From: Plasmodiophora brassicae
Lineage: Eukaryota > Endomyxa: Phytomyxea > Phytomyxea > Plasmodiophorida
Direction: 5' to 3'
NCBI GenBank assembly: GCA_036867785.1
Contig: CP145410.1
Location: 992,001 to 1,056,000, forward strand
Length of the DNA: 64,000 bases
The first letter of the stretch is position 1. Every line of letters starts with the position of its first letter. The position numbers and the translations under genes were made by a program. This document shows, piece by piece, positions 42,595-55,083 of this stretch. The notes under the pieces were generated by a model. It made no database searches and was not told the DNA's origin. It saw only the letters and a program-made list of their open reading frames with translations.

Positions 42595-43677
42595 TTACAC
42601 GTTGCCGAGGTTGATATGCGACGTGATGTTGTTGGACGACGTGCGCGCGTTGTTCTGGTTCGCCGTGTACGTCGTTTTCAGGTCGGAGTTGGTGATGTTG
42701 CCGCCGTCGGCTGATGCCATGTCGTTGCCATTGTCAAAGGCGCTGGCGCGCATGGACTGCGCAGTAGGGCCGGCGATGACGTCGTTCCCGACATTGGAAC
42801 CCTTTGCCCAGTTCGATTGTAAGTTGGCGTCACCGCTATTGTCCACGATCGAGTGCGTCTGATGATTGGAATTGTCTTGATGCAGCGCGTCTGCATTGGA
42901 AGCCAACGTGTTCGCTAACGTCTGTCCTTGAGCGCCAGTGGGAGTGATGGCCTGACTCGACGAGAGAATGTTGGAGCCCGCCTGCGACCTGACTGCGGAC
43001 TCGTTAGCGTCCGCCTTTCTCGAGCTTGCTTCAGCGAGGTCCTTGCTAAAAATGTCACTGTGATCCCCAGTCACTGCAAACTGGTTGCTGAACTGGTCGG
43101 ACGCGCCTCCAAGCGGACTCAGGGCCGTTCGTCTCACCAGTGATGCGGCCTGCGCACCACGGTCCATAATGCCATGCTCAGTGTCGTGGGAGGACAGACC
43201 TTGGTCGAGATGACGAGTCACTGCTGAATCCTCATTGTTCCGAAATGACGCCGCCTTATTCAAAGAGCCTGCCGCCAATCCCGGAGCAATCGTCGTTGAG
43301 CTTGCGAGGTCGGCATTACTCGTCCCCGATTGACCCAGGGAGTTGGATCCATCTATCGTCTGGCTCACAGAACGTATCGCCTTCGGGCCAGAGCGGTACT
43401 TTGCGAACATGGAATGGGAGTCTTTGGCCGCGTCCGCCATTGCACCATCGTTTGAGATCGTGACCTTGTTCGCCTCGGCGTTGGCTTGATTCGCCCTTTC
43501 AGCCGACGACCCCAGCGTGGCATTGTTCAGCTGTGAGAGTGCATTGTTGAAGTTCGTATTGCTTCCGCGTGCGAACGCACGCCTGCTGCTAGTGTCCAGG
43601 TTGCCGATGCTGCCCTGCGAGACGCAGGTCGATACGGTGGCAGCGATGGTGAGCGCCACCACGTACAGCGTCATCAT
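42595..43677 (-). CDS. Secreted Ser/Asn/Ala-rich protein
   Basis: 360 residues from ATG 43677, no intron. It begins with a signal-peptide-like segment (MMTLYVVALTIAATVSTC followed by VSQG). The rest is very rich in Ser, Asn, Ala, Asp and Gln with almost no aromatic residues and no cysteine after the signal region, so it is probably extended or disordered. Weak N-x-A/S periodicity is visible but no exact repeat. There are several N-x-S/T sequons. No family recognised. It resembles the composition of secreted surface or host-interaction proteins, but this is inference from composition alone. Confidence 0.6.
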   Translation of the reverse strand: MMTLYVVALTIAATVSTCVSQGSIGNLDTSSRRAFARGSNTNFNNALSQLNNATLGSSAERANQANAEANKVTISNDGAMADAAKDSHSMFAKYRSGPKAIRSVSQTIDGSNSLGQSGTSNADLASSTTIAPGLAAGSLNKAASFRNNEDSAVTRHLDQGLSSHDTEHGIMDRGAQAASLVRRTALSPLGGASDQFSNQFAVTGDHSDIFSKDLAEASSRKADANESAVRSQAGSNILSSSQAITPTGAQGQTLANTLASNADALHQDNSNHQTHSIVDNSGDANLQSNWAKGSNVGNDVIAGPTAQSMRASAFDNGNDMASADGGNITNSDLKTTYTANQNNARTSSNNITSHINLGNV

Positions 43678-44275
43678 TGTGCCCAATTGTAAACGACGGA
43701 ACCTTCGATCGGAGGCACACGGAAGAAAGGAGGCCTCCGACAACAGGAATAGATCGGACGGACGTTGTGGAGGCCCATCCCGCATCAATCACTTGTATTT
43801 GTATTCACCGTATGGATAATCCATGATGGACGTTGCGTCCTGTACGGGCTCCAGAAAACCTCATCGCACGTCCTCGTATTTACCACGGGTGGCTACCCAG
43901 CGACGAGTACCGACATGAGCTGGTTCCGCTCAACGCCATCTTCTAGATCCGGCAGTGGGTAGCGTTGAAGTACGACATGACGGGCCGCTGGATGCTAGAA
44001 ACCGAAGCTCGCTCGGTGCGGCCTGGAACGCATCGGACTCGCCGAAGCCTTCGTGGAACCTGATAGGTATAGCCAGCAGGAATGCGATGTGTCGGGAGAG
44101 GGACGATGCCAGCATAGGCGTAGGTAGGGGAGCACAATGATCATTGGTCTTGCGGTGTTCGGCTGCGGCTGTAACAGACCCGATCTACAGATAGCCAGCG
44201 AGATGTCACCACCTGTCGAGTTGCCCCGCTGCAATGGATCCTTTGGAATAGCAACGGGGTCACATATCAGATTGT
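43678..44275. other. Intergenic region, no firm gene
   Basis: About 600 bp. A 61-residue minus-strand frame (ATG at about 44115, MLASSLSRHIAFLLAIPIRF) and a 61-residue plus frame overlap each other. Neither is convincing. It holds the promoter of the secreted protein. Confidence 0.35.
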
Positions 44276-46570
44276 CTATTCAGGAATTGACTCGCGTTTC
44301 TCTAAACCTCGACCCGCGCTAACGTCGAGGATGAGGCCGTTCTTCTCACTCGCACTGATACCTGTGTCCGGCAGGGCTTGTTCCTTCCAGGGTGTCTTGG
44401 CGACAAGCGTCTTCTTGCGGTCGCCCGATAGCCCTCCCAGCGCCCTGTTCGACCACACCTTCGACGTTTTCTTGCTTTCCGGATCGTCCAAGTCTTCGCA
44501 TTTGTCCTCCGTTTCAGCCTCCGTAAACTCGAAGTCAGCTTCGTTGCCGTTGATGGCTTTGACGGACGTAACCGACAGCGTCCTAGAGTGGCGACTGTTT
44601 GACCGTCGTCGATTCCCGGTGACCGAGTTCTTTCTTGATCGCGGTTGGCGCTCGGTTGCCGACAGCGAGACTCGACAAGGTGGCGCCGCAACGGTTTCAA
44701 CAGCGGCGGCGGCGGGCTGAATGCTGAGCGACATGTGCCGGCGCTTGATGAGTTGCTTCCTCTGTTCAACGAGAAACTCGATCTCCTTCTCACCGAGGTC
44801 CTGCCAGCTGGTACCACGATGGAGACTGTTTCGACGATTGCCGATCATCGGAATGCCAGTCCGAGCTGATCGGGTAATTGGTGGCCCATCGTCCAGGTTA
44901 ATCCCCAGTCGTTTCGCCCAGGCAGCCAGGTTCTTTGGACGATATGTTAGATCAACCTGCCAGCGCTGGAAGACGCTGGCGTCGATTGTTTCGTGGACGT
45001 TGAGTCGGGCTGGATCCTCGCAGACACCAATGGGCCTGTAGTATGGCGCTCCCATGACAGGAATCCACTATGATCGGACGTAAGGAACAGTCGTGCCGCT
45101 GGCCAAATTGCGAACGGTACGACCTGGTACAAGCCGAACATGAACTGGCTGAGCGAGTTGACGATTGGGGACTTGAGCGCCTCCACCCCGACAAGTGCCT
45201 GGTCGGCACGGAAGGTCAGACCTCTATCGACGGCGCCCTCAATGATCCAGTTCATCGTGATCTGTGAGGCCACAGTCATACAGCGAAGCCATACTCGTCA
45301 GTTCAGCACTTTTACCTGCTGAAATGTATCATTGTTGTAGCCTCCGCCCACGTTGGTGTGTGCACCGCAGAACCTGGTTGCCATGTGTTAATGAACGTGA
45401 TCCTCTGTCGCGGTGATACAAGTACCAGCGCTGCTCGATAACGAGGTGGTAATGCCCCAGGTCATCAGGCAACATCGACTGGTCCAGTGACTTGGACGTA
45501 TCGTCTCGGTTGTAATACTGGTTCTCATGCGTCCAGAGAGTAGGCCGGAATCCCTGATTAGACGTCAGACAGCGCGTACGATTGCCAATAGCCGTCTCGT
45601 ACATAGCGATGCTCGTCGACAGCGAGGGCGTGTCTCCCGTACTCCAGCGAATGCGACAGCTCAATCTTGTTGAACTTCATCGTGTCGGAACTGACGCCCT
45701 TAATCGACAGGATGGGAATTCCAAGTGCGGCAACCTGTGGTCGATGTCAGCCCAACTGGTGCTTGAAGGGCGTGCGTTCACAGAGCGTGCCGTATCAAAG
45801 ATGCCCATGTACGTGAACTTCACGTGGCGCGAGTACTGCCCCAGCATATACTCGACGTAATGCGTCGCCATATCGTAGCTGTTCCTGTTCTTCAGGATCT
45901 GCGACAGTGTCGCTGGGGGATTGCCATTCGCGCCGGCACGATAGCGATCGTAGAGTTGGGACACCTTCAGAGTCGTTCCTGGGCGCAACAGGCCACACTG
46001 CGAGTTTGGATTAGCTCCTTCCAGCACAGGCACTACGAGTCGAGACACGTCAACCTCATCAATGATGCCCATCAGACTTCGGCACATGAAGGCGCCTCTA
46101 GAGAATCCAAAGATAAAGATTTCGTCTCCGTCCTCGTAGGTTTGCATCAGGTATTCGTAGGCACGGGCAATGTAATGGTCAATTCCTAGACCAAAGAGCC
46201 CCCCGCCGATCTTGTCGAACATGCCCGTTCCAACGCCTTCTTCGTAATAGACGACCTGTTGCTTGCCGTCTTCTCCAACATCAGCCACCATGCTACAAAT
46301 TCTCCACACACTGTGCATGCCGAACGTTAAGGATCTCCAGAACTAGGCGTTGACGGCTAGCGAACGCTCACTTCGTGTTGCTGCCGGGCTCGTTCCATGT
46401 GCCATCCTGCAGACAGGGGCAAACTTAGCCATGGGAACCACATCCGTCCCGCAGGCGGCATCTACCAAGAACATAACGATGCGCTTCGGATCTGGGCCCC
46501 GGCTACTGGGAGGCCTGCCAGTCTCCGCTTCGATCTCCAGGTTCTCCAGCTCCTGCTCAATTGACCCCAT
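44276..46570 (-). CDS. DUF2235 alpha/beta hydrolase (T6SS Tle1-like fold)
   Basis: About 650 residues in eight or so exons from ATG 46570. The DUF2235 family contains bacterial type VI secretion phospholipases and many fungal/protist homologues of unknown substrate. After splicing, the N-terminal strand reads RIVMFL then DGTWNEPGSNTN. The nucleophile elbow is FIFGFSRGAF. FDTARS, HALAVDEHR, GFRPTLW and QRWFCGAHTNVGGGY (the His region) follow in family order. After that come ITMNWIIEGAVDRGL and YYRPIG, and a basic, Ser-rich tail. Introns of about 46-63 nt join these segments in frame. All catalytic positions appear kept, so an active hydrolase is likely. No signal peptide or membrane helix. Confidence 0.88.
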
Positions 46571-46861
46571 CTTCTACAGGGCTACGGACCAGAATGACCC
46601 AATTCAGATGTGGCGCGTGCCCAGCCCACATCTGGGCTGCCCACGACCCCCCTGCGCCACGTGTCCCTGCTTACCCGTACACCCCACCGATATGTGCCCA
46701 GGGCAACTACTGTTGGTACCTCTGCTTCTGTTTCAGTCAGTGGTGCAACGGTTGCAATACAATAATTCCCCGGTGCACACTGAAGAGAGAGTCAGAGACG
46801 GCAGCAGCGCACTGAGTGAGCTGCACAAGGTGGACTCCGTGGCGTCTGTGTGAGCTACATC

Positions 46862-48830
46862 ATGATGTCCGGGCGACTGTGGCGCGTGCCGCATCAGGCA
46901 GCGACGCGATGCAGGGCCCGGTGGGGTCCTCCTCGACATTGCCTCCCGGTCGTGCATGGCTTGCGCCGCATGAGTGAGTCGGCAGTGGCGGCGGTGACCA
47001 GCGGTCGCGAGGCATCGGAGCAGGGTGACGACACGGGGTCGTTGCTGGCGGGCGTGCTCGATAATGTGAAGTGCTGTGGGTGCGGAGCGCTTCTACACAC
47101 GTCTGATAAGAACAGCCCTGGGTCGGAATCCACGTTGCATTCCCACAGGTCGGCGGCTCTTATGAATCCGGTGCCCAGGTTCGTGCCGAATCATATTGTG
47201 GAGGACGTGATGAGCAAATACGACGAGAGCATGTCGATGGGAGTCGATGTCAGGTCGGCGCGCGCTGAAGCCGTTCACAGTATAATCTGCATGCGATGCC
47301 ACCAGTGAGGCGCCCCCGCGTTCTTGCCTGTCGCACGTTTTCAAATCCGTTTGACAGGCTCACGTTCAATGGTGTCGCGCAGGGTGCGATGAAGGGCGTC
47401 ATTGCTGACGACTTCAGACAGGCGCTGCAGACGCGGTTTCTCGTAGAGAACGGTACTCGCGAATCCATACTGTGCAACGTCGTTCTGCGCTGCTGACATG
47501 ATACAAACGCTGCAGAGCGTGGCGCTGTTGTCATCAAGATCGTTGATATACTGGACTTTAACGCGACCGTCTTTGACGATCTGATGTCCGTCGTCGGTGG
47601 GCAGAATCCGGTTATACTCGTCGCCAACAAATTCGACCTGTACGACACCAGTGCACCGATATGCTACGAATGTCTGATTGATGACGTAGGTTGCCGAATG
47701 GTGCAACGATTCCCCGGGTTCGCCAATGGGTACGCACAACCCAGTACCAGTCCCTCTTGCGCTCATTCTCATTTTCTGGCAGGTCAAATCGCAGGCGAAG
47801 CAGATGCGGTTGCCCATCGCCGATGCGTTCGTAGTGTGCTCCAAGTCGGGTGAGGGAATTCCTCCGCTTCTTCGAGCCGCGGAAGAGCTTGCTGAACGTC
47901 AAGATCGTGACATCTACGTTCTCGGCATAACCAACGGTCCTCGTTCGCCGGCGTTACCCCGAGGGTTGCCCCGCTGACGATTATCTGCAGTTGGGAAAAG
48001 CACGTTCATCAACAAGCTGCTGGATTTGAGCTTCATTAAAGGGATCGGGAGAGGCACGCGACAAATCCGTCCCCCTAACCGGAAACATCACGACGATGAC
48101 CGACTTGTTACCCAAGTTATACCAGTTACGTCTTCGGTCGTAGCAGGGACCACTCTGGACCTGATACCATTCTCCGTCCGTCGTCCAGCCTCTCAGTCAA
48201 AGATGCGCTTGTTCGACACCCCTGGGATTTACCCGAATTTGCCGATCCATCGCCATCTCAGCGAATCTGAACAGACTCTGATTTCGCACAAACACCGCAT
48301 CGTTCCCATCACCTACAGGGTTGAGCTCGGACAGTCGCTGCTCCTGGGTGCTCTGGCCAGGATTGATCACGGTCAGTGTATTTCGTTTGATCGTTGGGTC
48401 TGCTTATGTAATCGCCCGTGTCATAGTTGGTGGACCCCCGTTCCTGTTCACAACGTACGTGTCGTCCAACGTTGCGATTCATCGAACGAAAACAACGAAT
48501 GTCGAGCGCCTGTTGAAAGACCGTTTGCAAGACATCCTGAAGATTCCGTCAGACCCTATGCAGACTGTATCATTTATGTCCCCTCAGACGTTCGAGGTTA
48601 GCGGTGAAGGCTGGAAGAAGTTGGTGCCCCATTTGCCAGGCGATCCAGCTCATGGTCTGACTTCTTTGGGCAGGTCCTGTGCCGATATCGTGTTCGACGG
48701 GCTGGGCTGGATAAGCCTCACAGGGTGCGATGCGGTGCGCGTTCAAGCATACTCAATAGGAATGGCCCGGCTGCGCGATCCACTGATGCCATACGATGCT
48801 ATGAGGACGTCGAAGAGATTCACTGGATGA
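46862..48830 (+). CDS. NOA1/YqeH-like circularly permuted GTPase
   Basis: About 540 residues in six or seven exons. These GTPases assist assembly of the small mitochondrial (or bacterial) ribosomal subunit. The N-terminus is Arg-rich and lacks acids (SGRLWRVPHQAATRCR), as in a mitochondrial presequence. A zinc finger has KCCGCGALL and later MRCHQ. The permuted G domain follows: VDILDFNA, then VANKFDL (G4), CSKSGEG (G5), and TN joined to VGKSTFINKLL (G1), then FDTPGIY (G3). Next are YRVELGQSLLLGALARID and a C-terminal domain ending SKRFTG. The G4-G5-G1-G3 order is diagnostic of permutation. The intron near 47650-47735 is long for this window (about 100 nt), so the exon edge there is provisional. 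Confidence 0.85.
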
Positions 48831-48908
48831 ATATTATTGAACTATTAGAGTTGCACATGTAGACCAGACATGGTCCTATGCGTATGCCGGTGGCTCAGTG
48901 AGCGTGTA

Positions 48909-50504
48909 CTAAGCGCATTCAGAACGTTCGGAGGCATCCCCTTGATCGCTCCAGGCAACTGATGCTGACAATTCACGGTATGACTCATGTGGTGGTTCGT
49001 CAATGAGAATGACGATGAGCAGAGCAGCGAGAGACGCGCCAACCGCGCTCATCACGAACACGGATGCGGTGTTGTCATGGAAGTGGATGAGCACAGGCCC
49101 ACTCAGGGCGCTGGTGATGATTTGAGGCAAACACTGCGACAGGTTGAACGTGGCAGAGTACAGACCAGCATCTGGGCTGGACGATATCTCCCGCGTGACA
49201 ATCATCCAGGGGATCGTGTTCGAAACAGCAAATGGTATGCCGAACGCCGCGTACAGGGCGACTGCCATTGCTGACGAACGGATGATGGGCATGAGCAGCA
49301 GACCGACCATAAGCATCAGCTCGGCGGCAATGTAAACAGGGACCAGACCGAGTTTACTGGTCGCTGGCATCAGGAATCTTGAAAACACTGCCGACGATAT
49401 CGACAGGGCAAACAGGGCAAAGTTCCCCGTACGTAACCCTTCCTCGTACAAGATGATGGCCTTCGAACCAATTGGCGCTTGCGCCGAGCCTCCGTAAATG
49501 TGGTTGCCGAAGTAATCCGTCCCTATGTAGCGGGGCAACGTGTTTTAGTCAGCATCCGATTGACCAAAGCAGCCCGGCTTTACCGTAGACCATGAACGAG
49601 AACCAGGCGAACGTGTTGCAGAACTGAACGAAGAACACGCGCATGGCTGCCGGAGGCAGGTGTGGCATGGCGGCGAACGCTCGCCATACGACTGACAGCC
49701 CACCGCCCGAAGCAGGCCTGTCCCGTGCCGCAGTGCATGGACCGCAATCGTCGGTGGCCAGAAAGAAGGTGATTGAACAGTAGACTAGAAGGACGAGGGC
49801 AGCAATGGAATACACGATCTGGAGCTCACCGCCGATGCCTCTGACCTCACGTTCCAGATTGACCTTTGGTAACATGGCACCATCAGGCTGGACGTCGCGT
49901 AACGACAATGAACATTGAGCAGTACCGATCCCAGTAGGTATCCGGTCGCCTTTCCAAGGCCATCGTGGATACTGATATATGCGCTCGCCTCGTCTTGCTG
50001 CTCCTCGGGGACAATGTCGGCAACTAAGGCGCGCGTCGGTGCCATCATGGCATTGATGGAACAGTCGAGCGCCATGAACGCAGCAATGGCAACGGCCAGC
50101 GCAACGGTGCCCGACGTGTCACCAAGGTGCTGACCGATACGCGATGCCTGCGAGAACAGGACCAGGGCTGTTGCCGTGCTACAGGCAGCACACAGGATCA
50201 CTGGTCGTCGCCGACCGAACCGAGACCTACAGTTGTCCGACAGCATACCGACAAGCGGCTGGACAATGATGCCGGAAAAGGGCCCCATCAGCCATACCAG
50301 CCCGACTAGCGGTCTGGATAGACCCAACGAAAGCAGCTCTGGAGTCGAGTACCCGGCCTACGCGCGACTTTAGGAATCCGGTACGGGCGGACCATGACCG
50401 CCGACCTGTACTGCCCAGGCCAGGCTGCTGGCCATGGCCGAGAAGAGCGTCGCGAACAGGTACGATTTCTGCCACGGTTGTTTGCGTTCGGCCCCGCCTG
50501 ACAT
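48909..50504 (-). CDS. SLC45/SUT-type sugar/H+ symporter (MFS)
   Basis: About 460 residues in several exons from ATG 50504. The GPH/SUT branch of the MFS couples sucrose or glucose uptake to protons. Diagnostic features are SLAWAVQ joined to LLSLGLSRPLVG, then WLMGPFSGIIVQPLVGMLSD and RSRFGRRRPVIL (the family loop after helix 2). APTRALVADIVPEEQ is in helix 5, and FAWFSFMVYG leads after an intron to TDYFGNHIYGG. The remaining helices contain IPFAVSNTIPWMIVTRE. Likely at the plasma membrane or vacuole. The gene's start is 119 bp from the COG7 end on the same strand. Sugar specificity is not readable. Confidence 0.88.
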
Positions 50505-50623
50505 GGCATGAAGGAGTGATGACCAGTGACGGTCGGAGACCCTCGCGCAGTTCTTTTTGATGTCCACACCGCTCCACACACAGTGCCCTCCGAACACCCG
50601 AACGCCACATCAGCGGACATCGT

Positions 50624-53424
50624 TTATGTGCTGCTGCCGGTGCTGGGCTCCGGTTGCACAGCAGGGCGCTGTCGAATGGCGGAGATGCGTCCCAGGAGCT
50701 CGCGGTCGCTCTGGGACAGACCCGGCGTCTGCGACTGCCGATGCGGCGGCCCGGCGAGTGCTTGCTGGACCAGCGACAGCGATGGCGGCACTGCAATGCC
50801 CAATGCGGAGATGATGTTGGAGATGTACTCCAGGTCAGCCGACAGTTGCCTATAGAATCGACAGTACATCACCTCACCTGCTCGGCAACGACACAGGCGG
50901 CATACCTGGCGCCAGCGGTTCCGAGGAAGTTGATCTCCTGGACAGATTGTAACAGGTCCTCAGCGGTACCTGTGGATGCTCTCTGGAGCCATGCAAGCAG
51001 GCCATCGTCGACGTTGTCCTCGACATGGTCCTCTGCAATGGCGACATCAGTTACAAGTAGTGGCGGAACAGACCAACAGAGACCAACCTTGCTGGTTCAG
51101 GCTGATTTGAACCTCAAGTGGTTGAATCAGGCCAAACAGATGCTCACCGATCTTCGTAATGTAATCGGATGGCTGCGATGAGAACACAGGGAGATCATCG
51201 TCCTGAACGGAAAGCAGTGAGCATCAAGACAGTACAAGCCGCGATGGATACAACCGTTGACGACACGTCATCTTTGCCCCAGACATCCCACGTCGGGAGA
51301 CCATGAAGTTGCACATGCACCTCACGTTGCATGGAATCGTACACAAGCGTTCGCATCGCACGTTCCAGTGACTGGCACGAATGAACTGACCGGTCCAGGA
51401 ACCGAGTGTCGGTGGCAGCGTGTGATGGATCGTGGATTCTGTCAATGACGGCCGACAAGTACCCAATTTGCGCTGGTTGATGTGGCACGAACGCCCGACC
51501 AAATATGGTTGCAGGTGAATCTCCCTCGGCAGACGACGTTGCCAGAAGACGAGACAACGACTGGGACAGTGTAGTGAGGCACTGGACGTCAAACACTCGA
51601 AGCTGATAAACCGGCCTGTCAGTTTCCGAACAAGTGCAGTATCATCTCTCAAACCTGATGACGAAGTCGCCGAGCAAATCGTAGAAACCTGAACGCTGTT
51701 GCTATTGAAGACCAATCGGATTCGGCGACAACGCTGCCGTCGAAACCGGCAAGCCTTCTAACGCGACGCAGCATGGAAAGGATGTGCTACAATACGTTTC
51801 AGAGAGATCGATCAGGATTTACATCATGCCGCCGGAAGCACCTGGATGTACTCAGACATGGCGAAATCCAATGCACCCGCCAGGGACTGAGCAGTGGCTC
51901 CTGACGCAAAGGCGACGCAACGAGCCAGCGCCCCATCACACATATCACCAAGATGCGACAGTGACCAATCCATCGCGTCCAGCATTGCCGTACAGCCTGC
52001 ATCGCAAACGATACGCTCGTAGCACGACGCGAGCTGCGTCGAGAGTTTCTGCTTTTCCAGCTCGCCATACCTGTCCAACCAAATAAGCGTTCAATGAACA
52101 ATATGGGATAGAGTGGACCATACCGGGAGGCGTATGGAGTGAAAACACTTGCAATTGCATTGATGACACCGTTTACTTCGCTTGGTGACAAATGCGGTCG
52201 CTCAGCGAAGCTGATAACGAACGTCTTGGAAGCCTCCAGTACTTCAAGAAGGAGATCAAGGACTGGGGTCGACCCAGATGTCGAACACATGGTGCGAACC
52301 CACTGATCTAGTTTACGGCGAAGCGCTTTGAGAACGTGTAAAACTGAGGACACGTACGACGAGTTAGACTGGACGCGTAACGGTTTCCGTATCGCTTCGT
52401 ACCGAGGTCCGATTGTGAGATGGATGGAAACCGTTCTGGCAGAGTGTTGCATTCCGCCGTAATTTTATCGGAAACCGTGACGAGGAACGAGGCGAGCCAT
52501 TCAGAGAGTTGAGCCGGGTTGCAGCTGGCACTCGCTTCAGAAAGCCAATCGGTTAACGAGCTGAAGTACAGCTGGGCAATCGTGTCGGCAACTCCAATGC
52601 GCGTGAAGATGGCCGTATATTGAGCCAACGCCTCAGCATCGTTCTTCTGGATCGCAACAAGCAAGTGGGGGCTGCACATGGCTTCCAGCCGGGACCTGAG
52701 ATCATTCAACTCTGAAACACACACGCATCAGCAGAGCGAAGCAGGCAGGAGCACTATGAGACGACCTGCTTGACGTGAATCAAATTCCGGTAGCTTTTCC
52801 AGAAGGACAAGCGATTTCTGCATTTCCTGAAATGAACGAGTCATCACACGGTCGTCCCAACAACGCGAAATCGGCAAACCTCGATCTCTTCCGCAATCTT
52901 GTCAATCTCTTTCGAGTCAAACAATAGGTTAACGGATTTCAGCCGATATTTCCAGGTCTGGATTTCGGTGACAAGCTTCGCACACCGCTCGATACGAAGC
53001 TTCACAGAGTCCACGCGTGCTAGAGCGGCAACGGATGCTTCTGTGCGTTCGTCAACCATGGACAGCTGTGCAATAAGCGTGTCCAGACGCTTCTGGAGCG
53101 TCGCGGCGGACATCGAGGCGCGCTCTACCTCATCAAGGGCCCTGTAGGAATGAACGTCAGCTCAAACAGCGATCCCAGGACGGAACGGTGTTACTCTGGA
53201 AGGCGTTCATGTAGCTGGGTTTTATAGAGCGCGACCTTGGAAGCCAGACGCTTCCCTTCGACCTGTGCCTTCGAAACCAGCGTCGCTACAAGCTCCTGCG
53301 ACGCCGCTCAGTCACCAGCGAAGCACCAAACGGATCGTCGTGAGCCGACTTCAGAGATCTTGCCGCCCGCCTCCTCCACCGATGCCGTCAGCAGGTCATT
53401 GACGGCCGCGCGTCCTGACGGCAT
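50624..53424 (-). CDS. COG7: COG7, conserved oligomeric Golgi complex subunit
   Basis: About 770 residues in around ten exons, start MPSGRAAVNDLLTAS (ATG 53424). COG is a Golgi tethering complex for retrograde vesicles. N-terminal coiled coils include ALDEVERAS and LQKRLDTLIAQL. The family-typical region LNDLRSRLEAMCSPHLLVAI follows, then AQYTAIFTRIGVADTIAQLY. Later parts are ASRYGPLYPILF, LVYDSMQREVHVQLHGLPTW with DDLPVFSSQPSDYITKIGEH, and near the C-terminus QYISNIISALGIAVPPSL, in the order of COG7. Introns solved include 54 nt (joining KISE to ELVATL) and 50 nt (joining VVAEQ to YISNI). The central exons near 51600-52300 are the least certain. Confidence 0.82.
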
Positions 53425-53908
53425 TATCAGGCAAAGCGCGTTGCTATCTGTGGGAACGCGATGATCCGCACCGAATTTTCCCACGCGTCAATTGCGTTTT
53501 ATTCGGCAAAGGTATTCATCCGCCTTACAAACAGGCGACATCCCACTACACACCGATGCTCAACGCAGGCGAACGCAGTTCTTCGTATATGGAAACACGT
53601 AAACGCCACGCTGACGTTTCCATATTATTCGCGTCGATCGGATCCCTTATACTGACGACCGACCGGGATAAGCGAACGCGGTTGTGTGGGGACCGTCTGT
53701 ATTGCCGGTTAGTTGGAACGGTGAAGCTGCAGAGCGCGGCATCAACCCCGTCGGGCGTCGGGTGTGCAGCGGAACGAGAATAGAGCAGCAGGGTCAGGGT
53801 CGCTCCCAAAATCGCAAGTCCGCGCACTCGGAGTCCCCAACCCTCGGTGAGTCCTTGCTGCAGGACGCGTGCCTCGGCGAGCAGCAGGACATTTCGGTGC
53901 TTGACACG
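53425..53908. other. Divergent intergenic region
   Basis: About 480 bp between COG7 (minus) and the first DUF1336 gene (plus). Short plus-strand frames could include a 5' exon of the DUF1336 gene, which has an uncertain start. No repeat or RNA gene noticed. Confidence 0.35.
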
Positions 53909-54964
53909 ATGCAGGTCATCGAGCGGCAGAAGTATGCGATGGGCGCATCGCTCCAGCGGGTCTCCCTCGAGGAGGTCGACAACGGCGCCCAACACGCATT
54001 TGCATGCGTTCAGGGAGATATTTTTGATGTCCGACATGGCCCAAACTATGAGAAGTCAATCATACAATCTGCCGATGTACATGACAGCATGTTGACATTC
54101 GCTGTGCCAGGACGGGGAAGAAGGACAAATCAGCAGATTCAATTGCTGAGGTCGTTGGAGTTGACGTGTTCAAGAGCAACCGCAAACTCGAACATGTCAT
54201 GGAGTACATCGAGGTGCCTCCTGAACTGTCGACACCATTGACGTCGACGTCCGATTTCGTCTACGTACCGCAGGTCGGCTTTACTGCCAATTGGCGACTG
54301 TGCGATGTGGTTGCTGACCGCATTTGTACCGGCAGCTGTTCGTTGTTAATTTCATGCTGCCATCGTACAATCCTGGCAACCCTTTGTGGGGTGCGTCGAA
54401 ATACGATGGTGAAAACTATAGCGTTGTAATCTACATCAAGATGACTTCCGAGGCCGTCGAAGCCCTTCGCAATGATGCGTTCCCGGCTGCGACGCTTCTC
54501 AAGGTTGAACGATCGCCCTGTGCGTTGCGATTATATAGCGCTAACTTCACGCCCAGAATTTCTTCCAAATGGACACGAAGTCGGCCGAGGATTACGCGCT
54601 GCGAGGTCGCTTGAAAGCGATCCCGGTTCTTCGGAACCCGGATGATGTCAACCTGGGGATGGCTTTGAAGCAGATGGTACGAACATACGACGCGAAGCCA
54701 TTCCTGACGGGCCCGAAGTACCATTCGTTCGTCAAGACGGACCTGTACCTGGAATGTGATGTCGATATCCACAACTACGTGTATCCAGCACGCAAGACGT
54801 TCCACAGCCTGTTGCCCGAGGTCCCATCCATGATCATCGACTTCGCCCTGCTCGTCGAGGCTCAAGGCGAAGAAATGCCTGAGCGGGTCCTGGCCGCCAT
54901 AAGATTGTCCCGCATCCACCCGGAACGCGCCATCACCATTGAACTGCCGCCGGTGTCCCATTGA
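53909..54964 (+). CDS. DUF1336 / EDR2 C-terminal-domain protein, copy A
   Basis: Four exons. The DUF1336 domain is found in plant EDR2-like and many protist proteins; it is thought to bind lipids or membranes. Landmarks are FDVRHGPNYEK, joined by a 56-nt intron to TGKKDKSADSIAEVVGVDVF, then MEYIEVPPE. After the next intron come LFVVNFMLPSYNPGNPLWGA and YSVVIYIKM. A last intron precedes RLKAIPVLRNPDDVNLGM, TYDAKPFLTG, YLECDVDIHNYVYPARK and LLPEVPSM. Each join keeps frame. The start at 53909 is the first ATG in the exon; an upstream exon is possible. There is no START or PH domain in front, unlike plant EDR2. Confidence 0.85.
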
Positions 54965-55083
54965 CCACTCGTCGTACCTACCTATCCAATGATAAACGAA
55001 CGAATTTCTCCCCGTCCACCGGGCCTTGGAATGGCGACCTCATTGCTCTGTGCGGGTTTCGGCGTTGCGGGGGGACGGTTTGC

